Origin: Streptomyces sp. CHD11
Lineage (GTDB): Bacteria > Actinomycetota > Actinomycetes > Streptomycetales > Streptomycetaceae
Assembly (NCBI RefSeq): GCF_018638295.1
Contig: NZ_JABTTS010000011.1
Coordinates: 62,001 to 126,000, forward strand
Length of the DNA stretch: 64,000 nucleotides
Direction of reading: 5' to 3'
The first letter of the stretch is position 1. Each line of letters starts with the position of its first letter. The translations under genes and the position numbers were made by a program. The notes beneath the pieces are model-generated. The model worked only from the letters and a program-made list of their open reading frames with translations, had not been told where the DNA came from and searched no databases. This document shows positions 39,894 to 48,682 of this stretch, in pieces.

Positions 39894-41387
39894 TCAGATC
39901 CATGCCTGTCGTTCCCGGCCGCGGGGGTCGTCGGTCCGGGTCCACTCGGTGTCGATGCGCATGGTGGTCCGGTGCCCGGTGTCGTACGGGTCCCAGCCGG
40001 GGTCGCCGGTGCCGGCGAACCGGATCCAGGCCTCGTGCGTGCGGGCGGCGAGATCCGCGGGGGGCGTGTCGGGGCCGAGCAGGGCGGTGGGGCCGTGCAG
40101 TTGGGGGAGGTGTGCGAGATCGAAGACGAAGGGCAGCTCCATGGCGTGGGTGGCGCCGAGCTGTCCGTCGAGGGCGTGGGAGCGCCAGGCGAACTCGTAG
40201 GCGAAGGTGGCGGACTCCGGGTGGGCGGCGTGCGCGTCGGCCAGGGCCCAGCTGCCCGCGCCGAACAGCGCGTCGCCCATGACGGCGGACCGCAGCTCGC
40301 CGAAGGACGCCCAGGGTCGGGTCTTCCGGTACGTCTCGACGAGCCGCGCCGGTTCCGGGTGCGCGCGTGCCGCCGTGGTGTCGACGTCCCCGGCGGTCGA
40401 GGTGGCGTACGTGCCCATGGGGACCAGATAGAGGTTTCCCTCCTCGGTGTTGGTCCCGATGAGCAGGTCGGCACCGGCGCCGGTGCCGGCGGCGACGGAT
40501 GCGGCGGGCTGCGTGTCGAGAACCAGGCTGAAGGGGCTGAGCCCGATCAGCGGGTCGTGGTGCGTGTCGGTGCGCAGGCCGATGCCCGCGAGCCGGGTGG
40601 CGGCCTCGACCAGGCGCTCGTCGGAGATGCCGGCGAAGGCGTCGACGTGCGCCTCGACACCCAGGTGTGCGGCGGCCGCCCCGGTGACGCGGGCGGCCTG
40701 CTCGGTGGTGAACGCGCCCAGGCCGCTGCCGCTCTGGACGATCGCCCGGCGGAAGAGTCCGGTGGCGTCGGGGGTGGCGAGGACACCACCGACGACGGTC
40801 GCCCCGGCCGACTGGCCGAAGAGGGTGACACGGTCCGGGTCACCGCCGAAGGCGGCGATGTTCTCCCTCACCCAGCGCAGTCCGGCGACGACGTCGAGCA
40901 GGCCGCGGTTGGCGGGCGCCCCGGGGAGGTCGAGGAACCCGGCGATGCCGAGCCGGTAGTTGAGGGTGACGAGGACGACCCCGTCGCGGGCGAAGGCGGA
41001 GCCGTCGTACAGCGCGGACCGCGTCGATCCGGCGACGAATCCGCCGCCGTGGACGAACACCATGACGGGAAGGTCACCGTTCTCCCCGCCGGGCGTGAAG
41101 ACGTTGACGGTGAGGTAGTCCTCGCCGCGGCTCCAACCAGTGCCGAAGTAGGGGGACATGTCGATACTGCCGAGCCTGCGTTCGGACTGCGGCGCGTTGG
41201 GCCCCGGCACGGTGGCGTCCCGTACGCCGTCCCACGGCCCGTGCGGCCGGGGCGGTGCGAACCGGCCGGCGCCGCGGGGCGGGGCGGCGTAGGGGATGTT
41301 CAGGAAAGCGGCGGTGCCGTCGTTCCGGCGCAGGCCGCGGACGGTCCCCTCCGCCGTGGTCACGAGGGGTTCGGGGTGGTGGTTCAC
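39894..41387 (-). CDS. Type-B carboxylesterase
   Basis: 497 residues, alpha/beta hydrolase of the cholinesterase-like family. The oxyanion-hole motif is VFVHGGGFVAGS near 114-125. The nucleophile serine is in LFGQSAGATVVGGVL near 190, and the catalytic Glu and His lie further on (IGTNTEEGNLYLV region near 330; ATHAMELPFVFDL near 415). The opening EGTVRGLRRNDGTAAFLNIP and PYAAPPRGAGRFAPP is the standard start of the family. No signal peptide, so cytoplasmic. Substrate unknown. The metallo-hydrolase gene lies 21 bases upstream on the same strand, so the two form an operon of hydrolases. Confidence 0.9.
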   Translation of the reverse strand: MNHHPEPLVTTAEGTVRGLRRNDGTAAFLNIPYAAPPRGAGRFAPPRPHGPWDGVRDATVPGPNAPQSERRLGSIDMSPYFGTGWSRGEDYLTVNVFTPGGENGDLPVMVFVHGGGFVAGSTRSALYDGSAFARDGVVLVTLNYRLGIAGFLDLPGAPANRGLLDVVAGLRWVRENIAAFGGDPDRVTLFGQSAGATVVGGVLATPDATGLFRRAIVQSGSGLGAFTTEQAARVTGAAAAHLGVEAHVDAFAGISDERLVEAATRLAGIGLRTDTHHDPLIGLSPFSLVLDTQPAASVAAGTGAGADLLIGTNTEEGNLYLVPMGTYATSTAGDVDTTAARAHPEPARLVETYRKTRPWASFGELRSAVMGDALFGAGSWALADAHAAHPESATFAYEFAWRSHALDGQLGATHAMELPFVFDLAHLPQLHGPTALLGPDTPPADLAARTHEAWIRFAGTGDPGWDPYDTGHRTTMRIDTEWTRTDDPRGRERQAWI

Positions 41388-41408
41388 AGCGGTGCCTCTC
41401 CGCGGGCC

Positions 41409-42323
41409 TCAGCCCTGTTCGGTGTACGGGGTGAAGGGAGCCCAGTCCCTGATGGCGAACTTGCTCCCCTCACGCACGACTTCGGCGGCGCCGTGGCCAC
41501 CCAGGTGGGCGGGGATCACGAGCGCGTTGTTGTCGGCCGCCCAGCCCAGCACCTTGCGGCGGGTGGCGCGGGCGCCCGCGGGGTCCTCGCAGAAGCAGCT
41601 GTTGGCGTCCGGTTCGAGGATCTGCACCGGGCTGTGCAGCAGGTCGCCGACGAACACCGCGCGGTCCGTCCCGGAGGCGAGGGTCAGTACGGAGGAGCCG
41701 GGGGTGTGTCCGGGAGCCGCGTCCAGGCGCAGGTTCGCGTCGATCCGGTGGCTCTTCTCCCACAGCAGCGTCCGGCCGGCCCGGTGCACCGGGGCCACGC
41801 TGTCCTCGAAGACGTTCTGGTTGCCGCGGCCGAGCAGCGGCTTGTGGCCGTTCTCCGGATTCCAGAAGTCGAAGTCGTCCTTCGGCATCAGATAGGTGGC
41901 GTTGGGAAAGGTGGGAACCCACTGCCGCCCGTCCAGGTACGTGTTCCAGCCGACGTGATCGATGTGGAGATGGGTGTTGATCACGACGTCCACGTCCTCG
42001 GGCGTGACACCGGCGCGCGCGAGATTGGCCAGGAAGCCCGTTTCGAGGCGGTTCCAGAGGGGCACGTACGGGCGGTCCTTGTGGTTGCCCACGCCCGTGT
42101 CGACCAGGACGGTCCTGCCCTCGCTGCGCAGCAGCCAGGTCTGGAGCGCGGTATTGACGATATTGGTGTCGGAATCCAGGAAATGCGGGGTCAGCCATGA
42201 GCCACCGTCTTCCCAGACTTCCTTCGGGCTTTCCGGGAAGAAGGTGTCGGGCGTCATGTCGACGGAGCCGTAATATTCCCAGACCCGGGTGATGGTGACA
42301 TTGCCGAGCGTGATCTGTTCCAT
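41409..42323 (-). CDS. MBL-fold metallo-hydrolase
   Basis: 304 residues. The binuclear zinc motif is HTHLHIDHVGW near 112-122. Further ligands lie in APGHTPGSSVLTL (about 197) and FVGDLLHSPVQ (about 215), and the last His is in IPAHLGGHGAAEV near 275. The domain starts with VTITRVWEYYGSVDMTPDTF. It resembles the lactonase/esterase branch of the metallo-beta-lactamase superfamily, but the dedicated acyl-homoserine lactonase features are not evident. GGGGAA lies about eight bases before the ATG. It is divergent from the second LAL regulator, which is the obvious candidate to control this gene and the downstream esterase. Confidence 0.88.
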   Translation of the reverse strand: MEQITLGNVTITRVWEYYGSVDMTPDTFFPESPKEVWEDGGSWLTPHFLDSDTNIVNTALQTWLLRSEGRTVLVDTGVGNHKDRPYVPLWNRLETGFLANLARAGVTPEDVDVVINTHLHIDHVGWNTYLDGRQWVPTFPNATYLMPKDDFDFWNPENGHKPLLGRGNQNVFEDSVAPVHRAGRTLLWEKSHRIDANLRLDAAPGHTPGSSVLTLASGTDRAVFVGDLLHSPVQILEPDANSCFCEDPAGARATRRKVLGWAADNNALVIPAHLGGHGAAEVVREGSKFAIRDWAPFTPYTEQG

Positions 42324-42390
42324 GGAAATTCCCCAAGAATTCGGAGGCCTTTCCGGAACGGTACGGGCGGCCCTGGGACACGCGGTATCC

Positions 42391-42400
42391 GTCACGTGAC
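42391..42400. promoter_or_regulatory. Palindrome GTCACGTGAC between metallo-hydrolase and LAL regulator
   Basis: A perfect ten-base palindrome lies in the 181-base divergent intergenic region, about 70 bases upstream of the metallo-hydrolase start and 105 upstream of the regulator start. It may be an operator for one or both genes. No protein can be assigned. Confidence 0.3.
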
Positions 42401-42504
42401 TGCACCCGTCCGCACGTCCGGGCGCCGGTCCGGGCTGCTTGTAGCCTGGTCGACGGCAAGGCGAGACGGCTCCGATCGAAGAGCCACCGTTCCTGGAGGC
42501 CCCC

Positions 42505-45297
42505 GTGGACGCACGCGCAGGCGGCCCCCGTGCGGTTGCCGCCGGACCGGAGTCCGACGAGGAAGAGCCGATCGTCGGCCGGGACGCGGAACTGGCCCGC
42601 CTCTTCCGCGCGGTGGATCCGGCGTCGGCCGAGCCGGTCCTGATGCTGCTCGGCGACATGGGCACGGGAAAGAGCGCGCTGCTGGACCGTGCGGTGCGCC
42701 GGGCCGGAGCGAGCGGTGCTCGTGTGCTGCGCGCCGAGGGCAGCGAGACGGAGTCGAGCCTCGCCTTCTCCGCCCTGCATCAGCTGCTGCGGCCGGTGCC
42801 GGACGAGGTGGACGGGCTGCCGGAGAGACAACGCGCGGCGTTGCGCGGCGCGTTCGGCGCGGGACCGGCACCGGTGGAAGCCGACCTGATGCTGATCGGG
42901 GCCGCCGTCCTGGGCCTGCTCTCCGCCCTGGGGGACCGGGGGCCCCTGGTCGTGATCCTGGACGACGCGCAGTGGTGCGACCGCGCCTCCCTGGACGCCC
43001 TGTCCTTCGCGGCCCGGCGGCTGGTGGACGAACCCGTCACGATGCTGGTCGCGGCCCGCGCCGGCGATCACCTCCCCGGGTTCGGCCGGCACGCGGCGAC
43101 ACTCACCCTGGGGCCCCTCGACGAGGCCGCGGCCGGCCGGCTGCTGGACCTGCGGCCGCAGCCCCCCACCGGCAGGACGAGGAATCGGATCCTCGCCCAG
43201 GCCGACGGCAACCCGCTGGCACTGACCGAACTGGCGAACACGGCCACCGGGCACGAGACACCCGGGGGGCCGCCGCCCGCCGGTCCGCTTCCCGTCGCCG
43301 ATCGCCTGGAGCGGCTCTTCGCGGATCGCCTGGACGGCCTGCCGGCTCCCACCGCGCGTGCCCTGCTGCTGCTGGCCGCCATGGACGCCGCCGACGCCGA
43401 CGCCGCCGTCGTCGTTCCGGCCGCGCTGCGGGACGCCGACGACGCGTGGCCACCCGCCGAGCGGGCCGGACTGCTCCGGCGCACCGGCCGCGGCCCCCGG
43501 TTCAGTCACCCCCTGGCCCGGTCGGCCGTCTACCACGCCGCGTCCGCCGACGCCCGGCGCGCGGCCCACCTCGCACTCGCCGAAGCGCTGCGGGACGAGC
43601 CGGACCGGCGGGCCTGGCACCTCGCCGCGGCGGCCACGTCCCCGGACGCGGCGGTATCGGCGGAGCTGGCACGGACCGCCGACCGGGCCCGCCGCCGCGG
43701 CGGCCACGAGGCGGCGGCCAGGGCCCTGCAGCGCGCCGCGGACCTCGCACCGCGCGAGCACGGTGCCCGGCTCCTCGTCGAGGCCGCCGCGCAGGCCGTC
43801 CTCACCGGCGACCTCGCCTGGGTCGAGGAGATCGTCTCCGAGGTACGGTCACGCACCGACGACGCGTCGCTGCTGGCAGGTGCCGCCGCGCAGGCCGGGC
43901 GACTGGCGGTACTGACCGTGCGCCACACCGTGGTCTTCCCCCGACTGGCCGACGCCGCCGAGGAGCTGGCCCCCACACAGCCCGCCACCGCGCTCGACCT
44001 GCTGGCCGGCGCCGCCGTGGTCCGCTTCTACTGCGGGGAGGAGGCCCAGCGGCAACGCGTCGACGCCGTCCTGCGGAGCATTCCCGAGGACGCGTCACGG
44101 TCGTGGGCGCGCACCTGGATACGGGCCGTGACCGACCCGTTCGCCACCAGGGCCGAACTGCTGCCGCTGCTCCCGCGGATGGCGGCCGAGGCACGCCACA
44201 GCCCCGGCCGGCTGACCGCTTTCGCGATCATGGCGTGGCTGCTGGACGAGACCCCGCAGGCCGTCCGCGCCTTCGACCGGGCCTTCGACCACTGGGGCAT
44301 GCGCGGGCCGCTGCCGGAGGGCCTGGGCGGCGCGGCCGCCTGGAGTTACGTGGAACAGGGGAAGTGGGGGCGGGCCCGGGAGGCGTGCGCGCGCAGCAGC
44401 GCGCTCGGTTCGACGACCGGCCTCGACCACGCCGTGGCATGCGCGGCCGCCGTGGACGCCACCGTGCTGGCCTACCAGGGCGACCCGGCGGCAGCCCGCG
44501 CCCGGGCCGAGGACGCGCTCGCCCTGATCGACCCGCTGGAGAGCCGCTCGGTCGCCGTCTACGCCCGTCGCGCACTCGGCGCCGCGGCCCTCGCGGAAGG
44601 CGCGCACGAGGCGGCCTTCGACCAACTCCGCACGGTCTTCGCGGCAGACGGCGCACCCGTGCACTACCACGCCTCCTGTCCGGCCCTCGCGGACCTGGCC
44701 GCCGCCGCCGTGCGCAGCGGCCGGCGCGAGGAGGCCGCCGCGATCGTCGAGCGCGCCGCACGCACTCTCGACGCGGGCGCCTCGCCCCGGCTGCGCGCGC
44801 TGATCAGCCGCGCCCGCGGCCTGCTGGCGGACCCCGAGAACGCCGAGCCGCACTTCCGGGCGGCCCTGGCCGACCCGGTGCTGGAACACTGGCCCTTCGA
44901 ACGTGCCCAGACCCTGCTGGACCTCGCCGAATGGCTGCGGCGCCGCCGGCGCATCGCGGAAGCGCGAGCACCGCTCACCGAGGCGCTGGAAACCTTCCGG
45001 CGACTGGGCGCGCGCCCGTGGATCGAGCGTGCCCGGGCCGAATCGCGCGCCGCCGGCCTGGACGTCACGGACACCGCCCCCGACGCGGTCGCCGAACTCT
45101 CCCCGCAACAGCAGCAGATCATCAGGCTCGCCGCCCGGGGACTGACCAACCGCGAGATCGGCGAGAAGCTCTTCCTCTCCCCGCGCACGGTCGGCTCGCA
45201 CCTCTACCGCAGCTTCCCCAAGCTGGGCGTCACCGCCCGCTCCCAGCTGCGCGACCTCGTCGAGGACACCCTCGCCGTGGCCGACCACCGGGGATGA
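42505..45297 (+). CDS. Second LAL-type LuxR regulator
   Basis: 930 residues. Walker A is GDMGTGKS at residues 50-57, Walker B is LVVILDDAQWCDRASLDA near 148-165, and the LuxR helix-turn-helix at the C-terminus is GLTNREIGEKLFLSPRTVGS near 885-905. In between are helical repeats. The architecture equals that of the regulator at 24-27 kb (36% or more by eye in the motifs, not measured). It differs in the N-terminal 24 residues, which are acidic and disordered. The GTG start follows GGAGG at six bases. It is divergent from the metallo-hydrolase/esterase pair, which it may activate. LAL proteins bind ATP and a ligand before DNA binding. Confidence 0.9.
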   Translation: MDARAGGPRAVAAGPESDEEEPIVGRDAELARLFRAVDPASAEPVLMLLGDMGTGKSALLDRAVRRAGASGARVLRAEGSETESSLAFSALHQLLRPVPDEVDGLPERQRAALRGAFGAGPAPVEADLMLIGAAVLGLLSALGDRGPLVVILDDAQWCDRASLDALSFAARRLVDEPVTMLVAARAGDHLPGFGRHAATLTLGPLDEAAAGRLLDLRPQPPTGRTRNRILAQADGNPLALTELANTATGHETPGGPPPAGPLPVADRLERLFADRLDGLPAPTARALLLLAAMDAADADAAVVVPAALRDADDAWPPAERAGLLRRTGRGPRFSHPLARSAVYHAASADARRAAHLALAEALRDEPDRRAWHLAAAATSPDAAVSAELARTADRARRRGGHEAAARALQRAADLAPREHGARLLVEAAAQAVLTGDLAWVEEIVSEVRSRTDDASLLAGAAAQAGRLAVLTVRHTVVFPRLADAAEELAPTQPATALDLLAGAAVVRFYCGEEAQRQRVDAVLRSIPEDASRSWARTWIRAVTDPFATRAELLPLLPRMAAEARHSPGRLTAFAIMAWLLDETPQAVRAFDRAFDHWGMRGPLPEGLGGAAAWSYVEQGKWGRAREACARSSALGSTTGLDHAVACAAAVDATVLAYQGDPAAARARAEDALALIDPLESRSVAVYARRALGAAALAEGAHEAAFDQLRTVFAADGAPVHYHASCPALADLAAAAVRSGRREEAAAIVERAARTLDAGASPRLRALISRARGLLADPENAEPHFRAALADPVLEHWPFERAQTLLDLAEWLRRRRRIAEARAPLTEALETFRRLGARPWIERARAESRAAGLDVTDTAPDAVAELSPQQQQIIRLAARGLTNREIGEKLFLSPRTVGSHLYRSFPKLGVTARSQLRDLVEDTLAVADHRG

Positions 45298-45409
45298 GGC
45301 GAACCGGACGGGACCGGCCACCCTCTCCTGCCAGGCGTCAGGAACTCGGCCGGACCGTACCGTGCGGGACCCGGTGCCGTTGTCCTCGATCCGTGTGAGC
45401 CACGTCCGG

Positions 45410-46069
45410 CTACGCCACCCGGGCCGCCGCCACCTCCGCCCGCAGCCGGGGCAGCATGTCGTGATAGACGCCCGGGCAGAGGGTGTCGCCGTAGTCCTTG
45501 TGGCCGTAGATCTGCGCGGACGGGATGCCGTACCGCGCGCAGGTGTACGCGCACAGGGTCACCAGCACCTCCCACTGGGCGTCCGGCGGTACCGCGCCCG
45601 CGTGGTAGGCGCCCTCGCACGCGATGCCGACGGCCTGGCTGTTCTGCCCGGAGGTGTGGGAGCCGAGCACGAAGTTCCGGCCCCCGGTCAGCGCCTGGAG
45701 GCTGCCGTGCCGGCCCTCGGTGATCCAGCCTCCCCGGCTCACCAGGAAGTGGTAGCCGGTGTCGACCCAGTTGTTCTTGTCCAGGTGCAGGTCCTGGACC
45801 CAGTGGGCGTGGGCGTGGGCCCGGGCGCGGGAGAAGTCGGTGGAGTTGGTGCTCACCGTGTGGTGGACGACGAGCCTGCTCGGCCGGTACTGGAGCAGGC
45901 TGATGCTGCCCTGCGGGGAGCGGGCGCCCCATGTCGCGGTGGAGTCGATGTCCGGCTCGACGGCCTCGGCGCCCTGGGCCCGTGCGGTGCCCGGCAGGGC
46001 GGTGGCGGCGGCCAGGCCGGCCGCGCCGGCCAGCAGGATGCGGCGCCGTGAAGTGTTCTGGGGATGCAC
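45410..46069 (-). CDS. Secreted N-acetylmuramoyl-L-alanine amidase (PGRP/amidase_2)
   Basis: 219 residues. A twin-arginine signal is present: SRRRILLAGAAGLAAATALPG, cut after ARA (about residue 32). The amidase domain has VVHHTVSTNSTDF with the first zinc histidine near 65, the catalytic region YHFLVSRGGWITEGRHG, and the last ligands in IYGHKDYGDTLCPG (His and Cys) near 190. It cleaves the bond between muramic acid and the stem peptide outside the cell. Start GTG at 46069 is chosen because GAGGAG lies five bases upstream; a GTG six bases earlier is possible. It follows the muramidase gene by 54 bases, so the pair forms a wall-lysis operon. Confidence 0.9.
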   Translation of the reverse strand: MHPQNTSRRRILLAGAAGLAAATALPGTARAQGAEAVEPDIDSTATWGARSPQGSISLLQYRPSRLVVHHTVSTNSTDFSRARAHAHAHWVQDLHLDKNNWVDTGYHFLVSRGGWITEGRHGSLQALTGGRNFVLGSHTSGQNSQAVGIACEGAYHAGAVPPDAQWEVLVTLCAYTCARYGIPSAQIYGHKDYGDTLCPGVYHDMLPRLRAEVAAARVA

Positions 46070-46123
46070 GATCACTCCTCGCTTCGGGGGAGGGGGTGGG
46101 GGGACGCGGGGGCCTCTACACCG

Positions 46124-47008
46124 TCACGTGTTGTTGGCGAGCGCCAGGAGCCGGTCGCGGGACCCGTTGAACTTGTTCCGGTCGACGTTGCCGGAGATGC
46201 CGGCCACCGACCCGGTGCTGGTGTACTGCCACACCGTCCAGGTGGGGAATCCGCTCGGGATGGTGGGGGAGGCCGCGGAGGTCCAGTGCGCCGCCCACAG
46301 CGGGCTCTTGCCCGACATGCCGGTCCAGTGGCCGGTGCAGGTGTTCCACCAGCTCGCCGTCGTGTAGATGACGACGTCACGGCTCGTGCGCGACTTGTAC
46401 GTGTTGTAGAAGTCGTTGATCCAGCTGCGCATCTGCGTGGTGGACAGGCCGTAGCACATCGCCCCGTACGGGTTGTGCTCGATGTCCAGGACGCCGGGCA
46501 GGGTCAGGTTGTCGCGCGACCAGCCGCCGCCGTTGTTGACGAAGTAGTTCGCCTGGGTGGCGCCACTGGAGGTGTTGGGGGTGGCGAAGTGGTACGCCCC
46601 GCGGATCACGCCGGCGTGGTAGGCGGCGGGGTAGTTGGCGTTGAAACTCGGGTCCTTGTAGCCGGTGCCCTCGGTCGCCTTCATCCAGGCGAACTGGATC
46701 CCGGAGTTGCGCACCGAGGACCAGTTGATGCCGCCCTGCCAGTGCGAGACGTCGATGCCCTGGACACCGTCCGTGGGAGCCAGGACGCCCATCGACGGCT
46801 CACCGGCGGGGACGCCCTGGTGGATGCGGGCGCCCACACCCATGTAGGCCTCGCCCGGTTCGACGCTGACGCGGTCCCGGCCGGGCTGGGGTGCGGCGGT
46901 CGCGCCGCCGGCGGTGGTGGCGGTCAGGGCGAGGGCGGCACCGAGGACGCCGAGGGCCGTGGCGGCCCGTCTGCGGGGGCCGGCCAGGGGTCTGGGGAGA
47001 GAGAACAT
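46124..47008 (-). CDS. Secreted GH25 muramidase (lysozyme M1-like)
   Basis: 294 residues. A signal peptide covers about 1-39 (PRRRAATALGVLGAALALTA core), followed by a linker. The GH25 domain runs from about 80 to 290. GIDVSHWQGGINWSSVRNSG opens it, with the catalytic-site Asp; LTLPGVLDIEHNPYG near 168-180 supplies the Asp/Glu pair; ASWWNTCTGHWTGMSGKSPL and WQYTSTGSVAGISGNVDRNK close it. It hydrolyses the beta-1,4 bond between N-acetylmuramic acid and N-acetylglucosamine, as in Streptomyces globisporus mutanolysin. GGAGGAA precedes the ATG. First gene of the muramidase-amidase pair; the upstream DNA has repeated TGACGTGC elements. Confidence 0.93.
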   Translation of the reverse strand: MFSLPRPLAGPRRRAATALGVLGAALALTATTAGGATAAPQPGRDRVSVEPGEAYMGVGARIHQGVPAGEPSMGVLAPTDGVQGIDVSHWQGGINWSSVRNSGIQFAWMKATEGTGYKDPSFNANYPAAYHAGVIRGAYHFATPNTSSGATQANYFVNNGGGWSRDNLTLPGVLDIEHNPYGAMCYGLSTTQMRSWINDFYNTYKSRTSRDVVIYTTASWWNTCTGHWTGMSGKSPLWAAHWTSAASPTIPSGFPTWTVWQYTSTGSVAGISGNVDRNKFNGSRDRLLALANNT

Positions 47009-47089
47009 GGGGGACTTCCTCCTGACACATGTGGGGATGAGCGAAGGAGGTGACGTCGGCCGCTGCCACCTGGGCAGATCCGTACTCAG

Positions 47090-47131
47090 TGACGTGCTTT
47101 TTGACGTGCGCGCGTCATTAGTTACGCACGT
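47090..47131 (-). promoter_or_regulatory. TGACGTGC direct repeats upstream of the muramidase gene
   Basis: TGACGTGC occurs at 47090-47097 and 47102-47109 (12-base spacing), with the inverted core GCACGT at 47126-47131. They lie 80-120 bases before the muramidase ATG, where a regulator of wall lysis could bind. TAACTA between them, read leftwards, could be a -10. Confidence 0.4.
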
Positions 47132-47230
47132 AGATTCCAGCCCTGTAAAGAGCCTTCGTTACTCTCTGGTGGTCTGGTCCACTGTAAGAGCGGATGGCCT
47201 GGAAACTTGGGATCCGGGCGGCGGAAACTT

Positions 47231-47515
47231 TCAGCGCTGAAACAAGGGCAACGGCTCCTCGGGCTCCTCGGTGAGCATCCCGAAGCGGCGGCACGCCTTC
47301 GTGGTGGCCTCGCAGACGTGCGGCATCTCGTCACGCTGGTCCCGGATGGCTTTGTCCGCGATTGCGGAGCGGTGGATCTCGCGCGGCGTGATGTCCGACG
47401 CCGGCGGAGGGCCGCGCAGGCCCGCCCTCCGCCGGGGCCGGACGGGTGGACAAACCCACGGAGCCTGTCGTGGAGACGGCTTCCTGGCCGAAGGCCCATC
47501 CACCACGGGCTTCAC
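47231..47515 (-). CDS. Possible orphan or decayed small protein
   Basis: A leftward frame of 94 residues. The first 40 (proline/arginine-rich) look non-coding. The last 55 look like real protein: ITPREIHRSAIADKAIRDQR followed by DEMPHVCEATTKACRRFGML and TEEPEEPLPLFQR before the stop. The only visible start is a GTG at 47515 without a ribosome site. It may be the 3' part of a gene whose beginning has been lost, or a real small protein with a start I cannot see. No family recognised. It sits next to the truncated gene at 48557 and a gene pair of unclear origin, so this area may have been rearranged. Confidence 0.35.
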   Translation of the reverse strand: MKPVVDGPSARKPSPRQAPWVCPPVRPRRRAGLRGPPPASDITPREIHRSAIADKAIRDQRDEMPHVCEATTKACRRFGMLTEEPEEPLPLFQR

Positions 47516-47582
47516 CTGTCTTGCAGCCCAGCCAGTAGCGCGGATGGGGAAACGCTGAGTGGCGGAGATGAGTCGAACCCGG

Positions 47583-48473
47583 TCACGGGGCCTCGAACGT
47601 GGTCACGGGCAGCGCCTTGTCCACCCGGGCGGCGGCCAAGTCGTCGTGGCGGATCACGAAACTCGTGTAGTACTCCTCGTAGACCGGGGTTTCACTGACG
47701 AGCGATATCCATTCGCTTGTCAGCCGGTGCTTTTCCTTCTCCAGGTCGGCATCCCATGTCGCGTCCTGGACGGCTGGGATCTCGCCTGCCTTCTCGCGTC
47801 CCGCGAGGGTCTGCTCCGCGATGCTGTTGATCACCTCGTCATCGGCATACCCGCCGATGAAAACCTGCGCGTCGGACGGCCAGAGGCCGTAGGCCAGATC
47901 CCGGAGTTCGTCCAGGTGCGGCAGGTCATTCTCCATGTACTGGAGCAACTGCTGCTGGAAGGGTGACATGTCCTCCCGATCGAGATCCTCCCCCCAGTAC
48001 TCGTGCCAGTCCTCGTCGCCCTCCTGGAGCCAAAGGGGCAGTTCGGCTCCGAGTTCGGCGCTGACGTCGACCCGGTCGCGGACAGGCACGGAGCCGGGGG
48101 CTTCCGCGACCGCGGTCTCGGTCCCGTCCGGTACGTACACGACGCGTGCGTACCTCCCGGAACAGTCCTCGTGGTCCATCTCCTGGTCCACGAAGAAGAG
48201 CAGCGTCCCGTCCTTCGGCAGGTCGAGGCCGTCGACTCTCGGCAGCGCCCCACAATCGACGGAAAGGAGCAACGGCAACGGAATGTCCCCGGCGGACGGC
48301 CACTTCATGCCCACCGGCAGCCGGGGCGACCCACCGACCTGCCCGACCGGATCACCACCGCCCGCCCAGGACAACCCGATCGTCAAACGAAGGTGCCGGC
48401 TGAATCTGCTGACCTCGTCGTCCGGGATGCCCGACTCGAGCGCCGCCCGGCGAAACTCTCCTTGATGATCCAT
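47583..48473 (-). CDS. DUF1963 (YwqG-like) protein
   Basis: About 296 residues. The DUF1963 core is visible: SRLGGxP-type opening GQVGGSPRLPVGMKWPSAGD near 45, LPLLLSVDCGALPRVDG, TLLFFVDQEM, then the C-terminal ... QVFIGGYADDEVINSIAEQT near 210. These proteins have a beta-sandwich-like fold of unknown function and often stand alone or near toxin-immunity-type genes. The acidic composition (many Asp/Glu) is unlike its neighbours. The ATG chosen has no good ribosome site, because a GGAGGGGG lies 13 bases upstream; a GTG 27 bases earlier is possible. Divergent from the truncated frame at 48557. Confidence 0.8.
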   Translation of the reverse strand: MDHQGEFRRAALESGIPDDEVSRFSRHLRLTIGLSWAGGGDPVGQVGGSPRLPVGMKWPSAGDIPLPLLLSVDCGALPRVDGLDLPKDGTLLFFVDQEMDHEDCSGRYARVVYVPDGTETAVAEAPGSVPVRDRVDVSAELGAELPLWLQEGDEDWHEYWGEDLDREDMSPFQQQLLQYMENDLPHLDELRDLAYGLWPSDAQVFIGGYADDEVINSIAEQTLAGREKAGEIPAVQDATWDADLEKEKHRLTSEWISLVSETPVYEEYYTSFVIRHDDLAAARVDKALPVTTFEAP

Positions 48474-48556
48474 GCCCGAGACGGTAACCCCCTCCAACAC
48501 GACTGTCTCATCGGGGTGTCGATGGGCACGGCAACACGTAGTGGAGGTGACAACCC

Positions 48557-48682
48557 GTGGGCCGCGCCGAGCGGTTGGGCGAACGGCACGGCAGCGGCGA
48601 GTTCCGCCGCGAGGACCTGTGTGCCCGCCTGGCCGGCGCCGAGTGGTACGACGACGAGGAGTTCGCCGCCTGCGAACCCCGG
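48557..48682 (+). pseudogene. 5' fragment of a gene cut off at the thioesterase gene
   Basis: A perfect ribosome site GGAGGTGAC lies five bases before this GTG. About 41 sensible residues follow: VGRAERLGERHGSGEFRRED, then LCARLAGAEWYDDEEFAACE. The sense ends exactly where the convergent thioesterase gene ends (48683). Beyond that the frame only mirrors the thioesterase. So the beginning of a gene, with its translation start intact, has lost everything downstream. The FRREDL/EFAACE pattern hints at a pentapeptide-repeat protein, but 41 residues are too few to be sure. Deletion or rearrangement is the likely cause. Confidence 0.5.

Larger units (their letters stand above)
47009..47582. other. 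Weakly coding region between muramidase and DUF1963 genes
   Basis: 574 bases. The first 220 hold the muramidase upstream region, lower in GC, with direct repeats. The rest carries one possible leftward frame (next but one entry). A TTCGACTC in a tRNA-like setting near the right end cannot form a T-stem. No promoter was assigned. Confidence 0.4.

Noticed and set aside
47009..47300. Possible c-di-AMP (ydaO) riboswitch before the muramidase
   Set aside because: The conserved ydaO sequence blocks are not visible; the region shows only short direct repeats.
47553..47580. tRNA-like TTCGACTC and CTCCGCCAC sequence read leftwards
   Set aside because: The five bases before and after the loop cannot pair into a T-stem, and no D or anticodon arm is found; not a tRNA.
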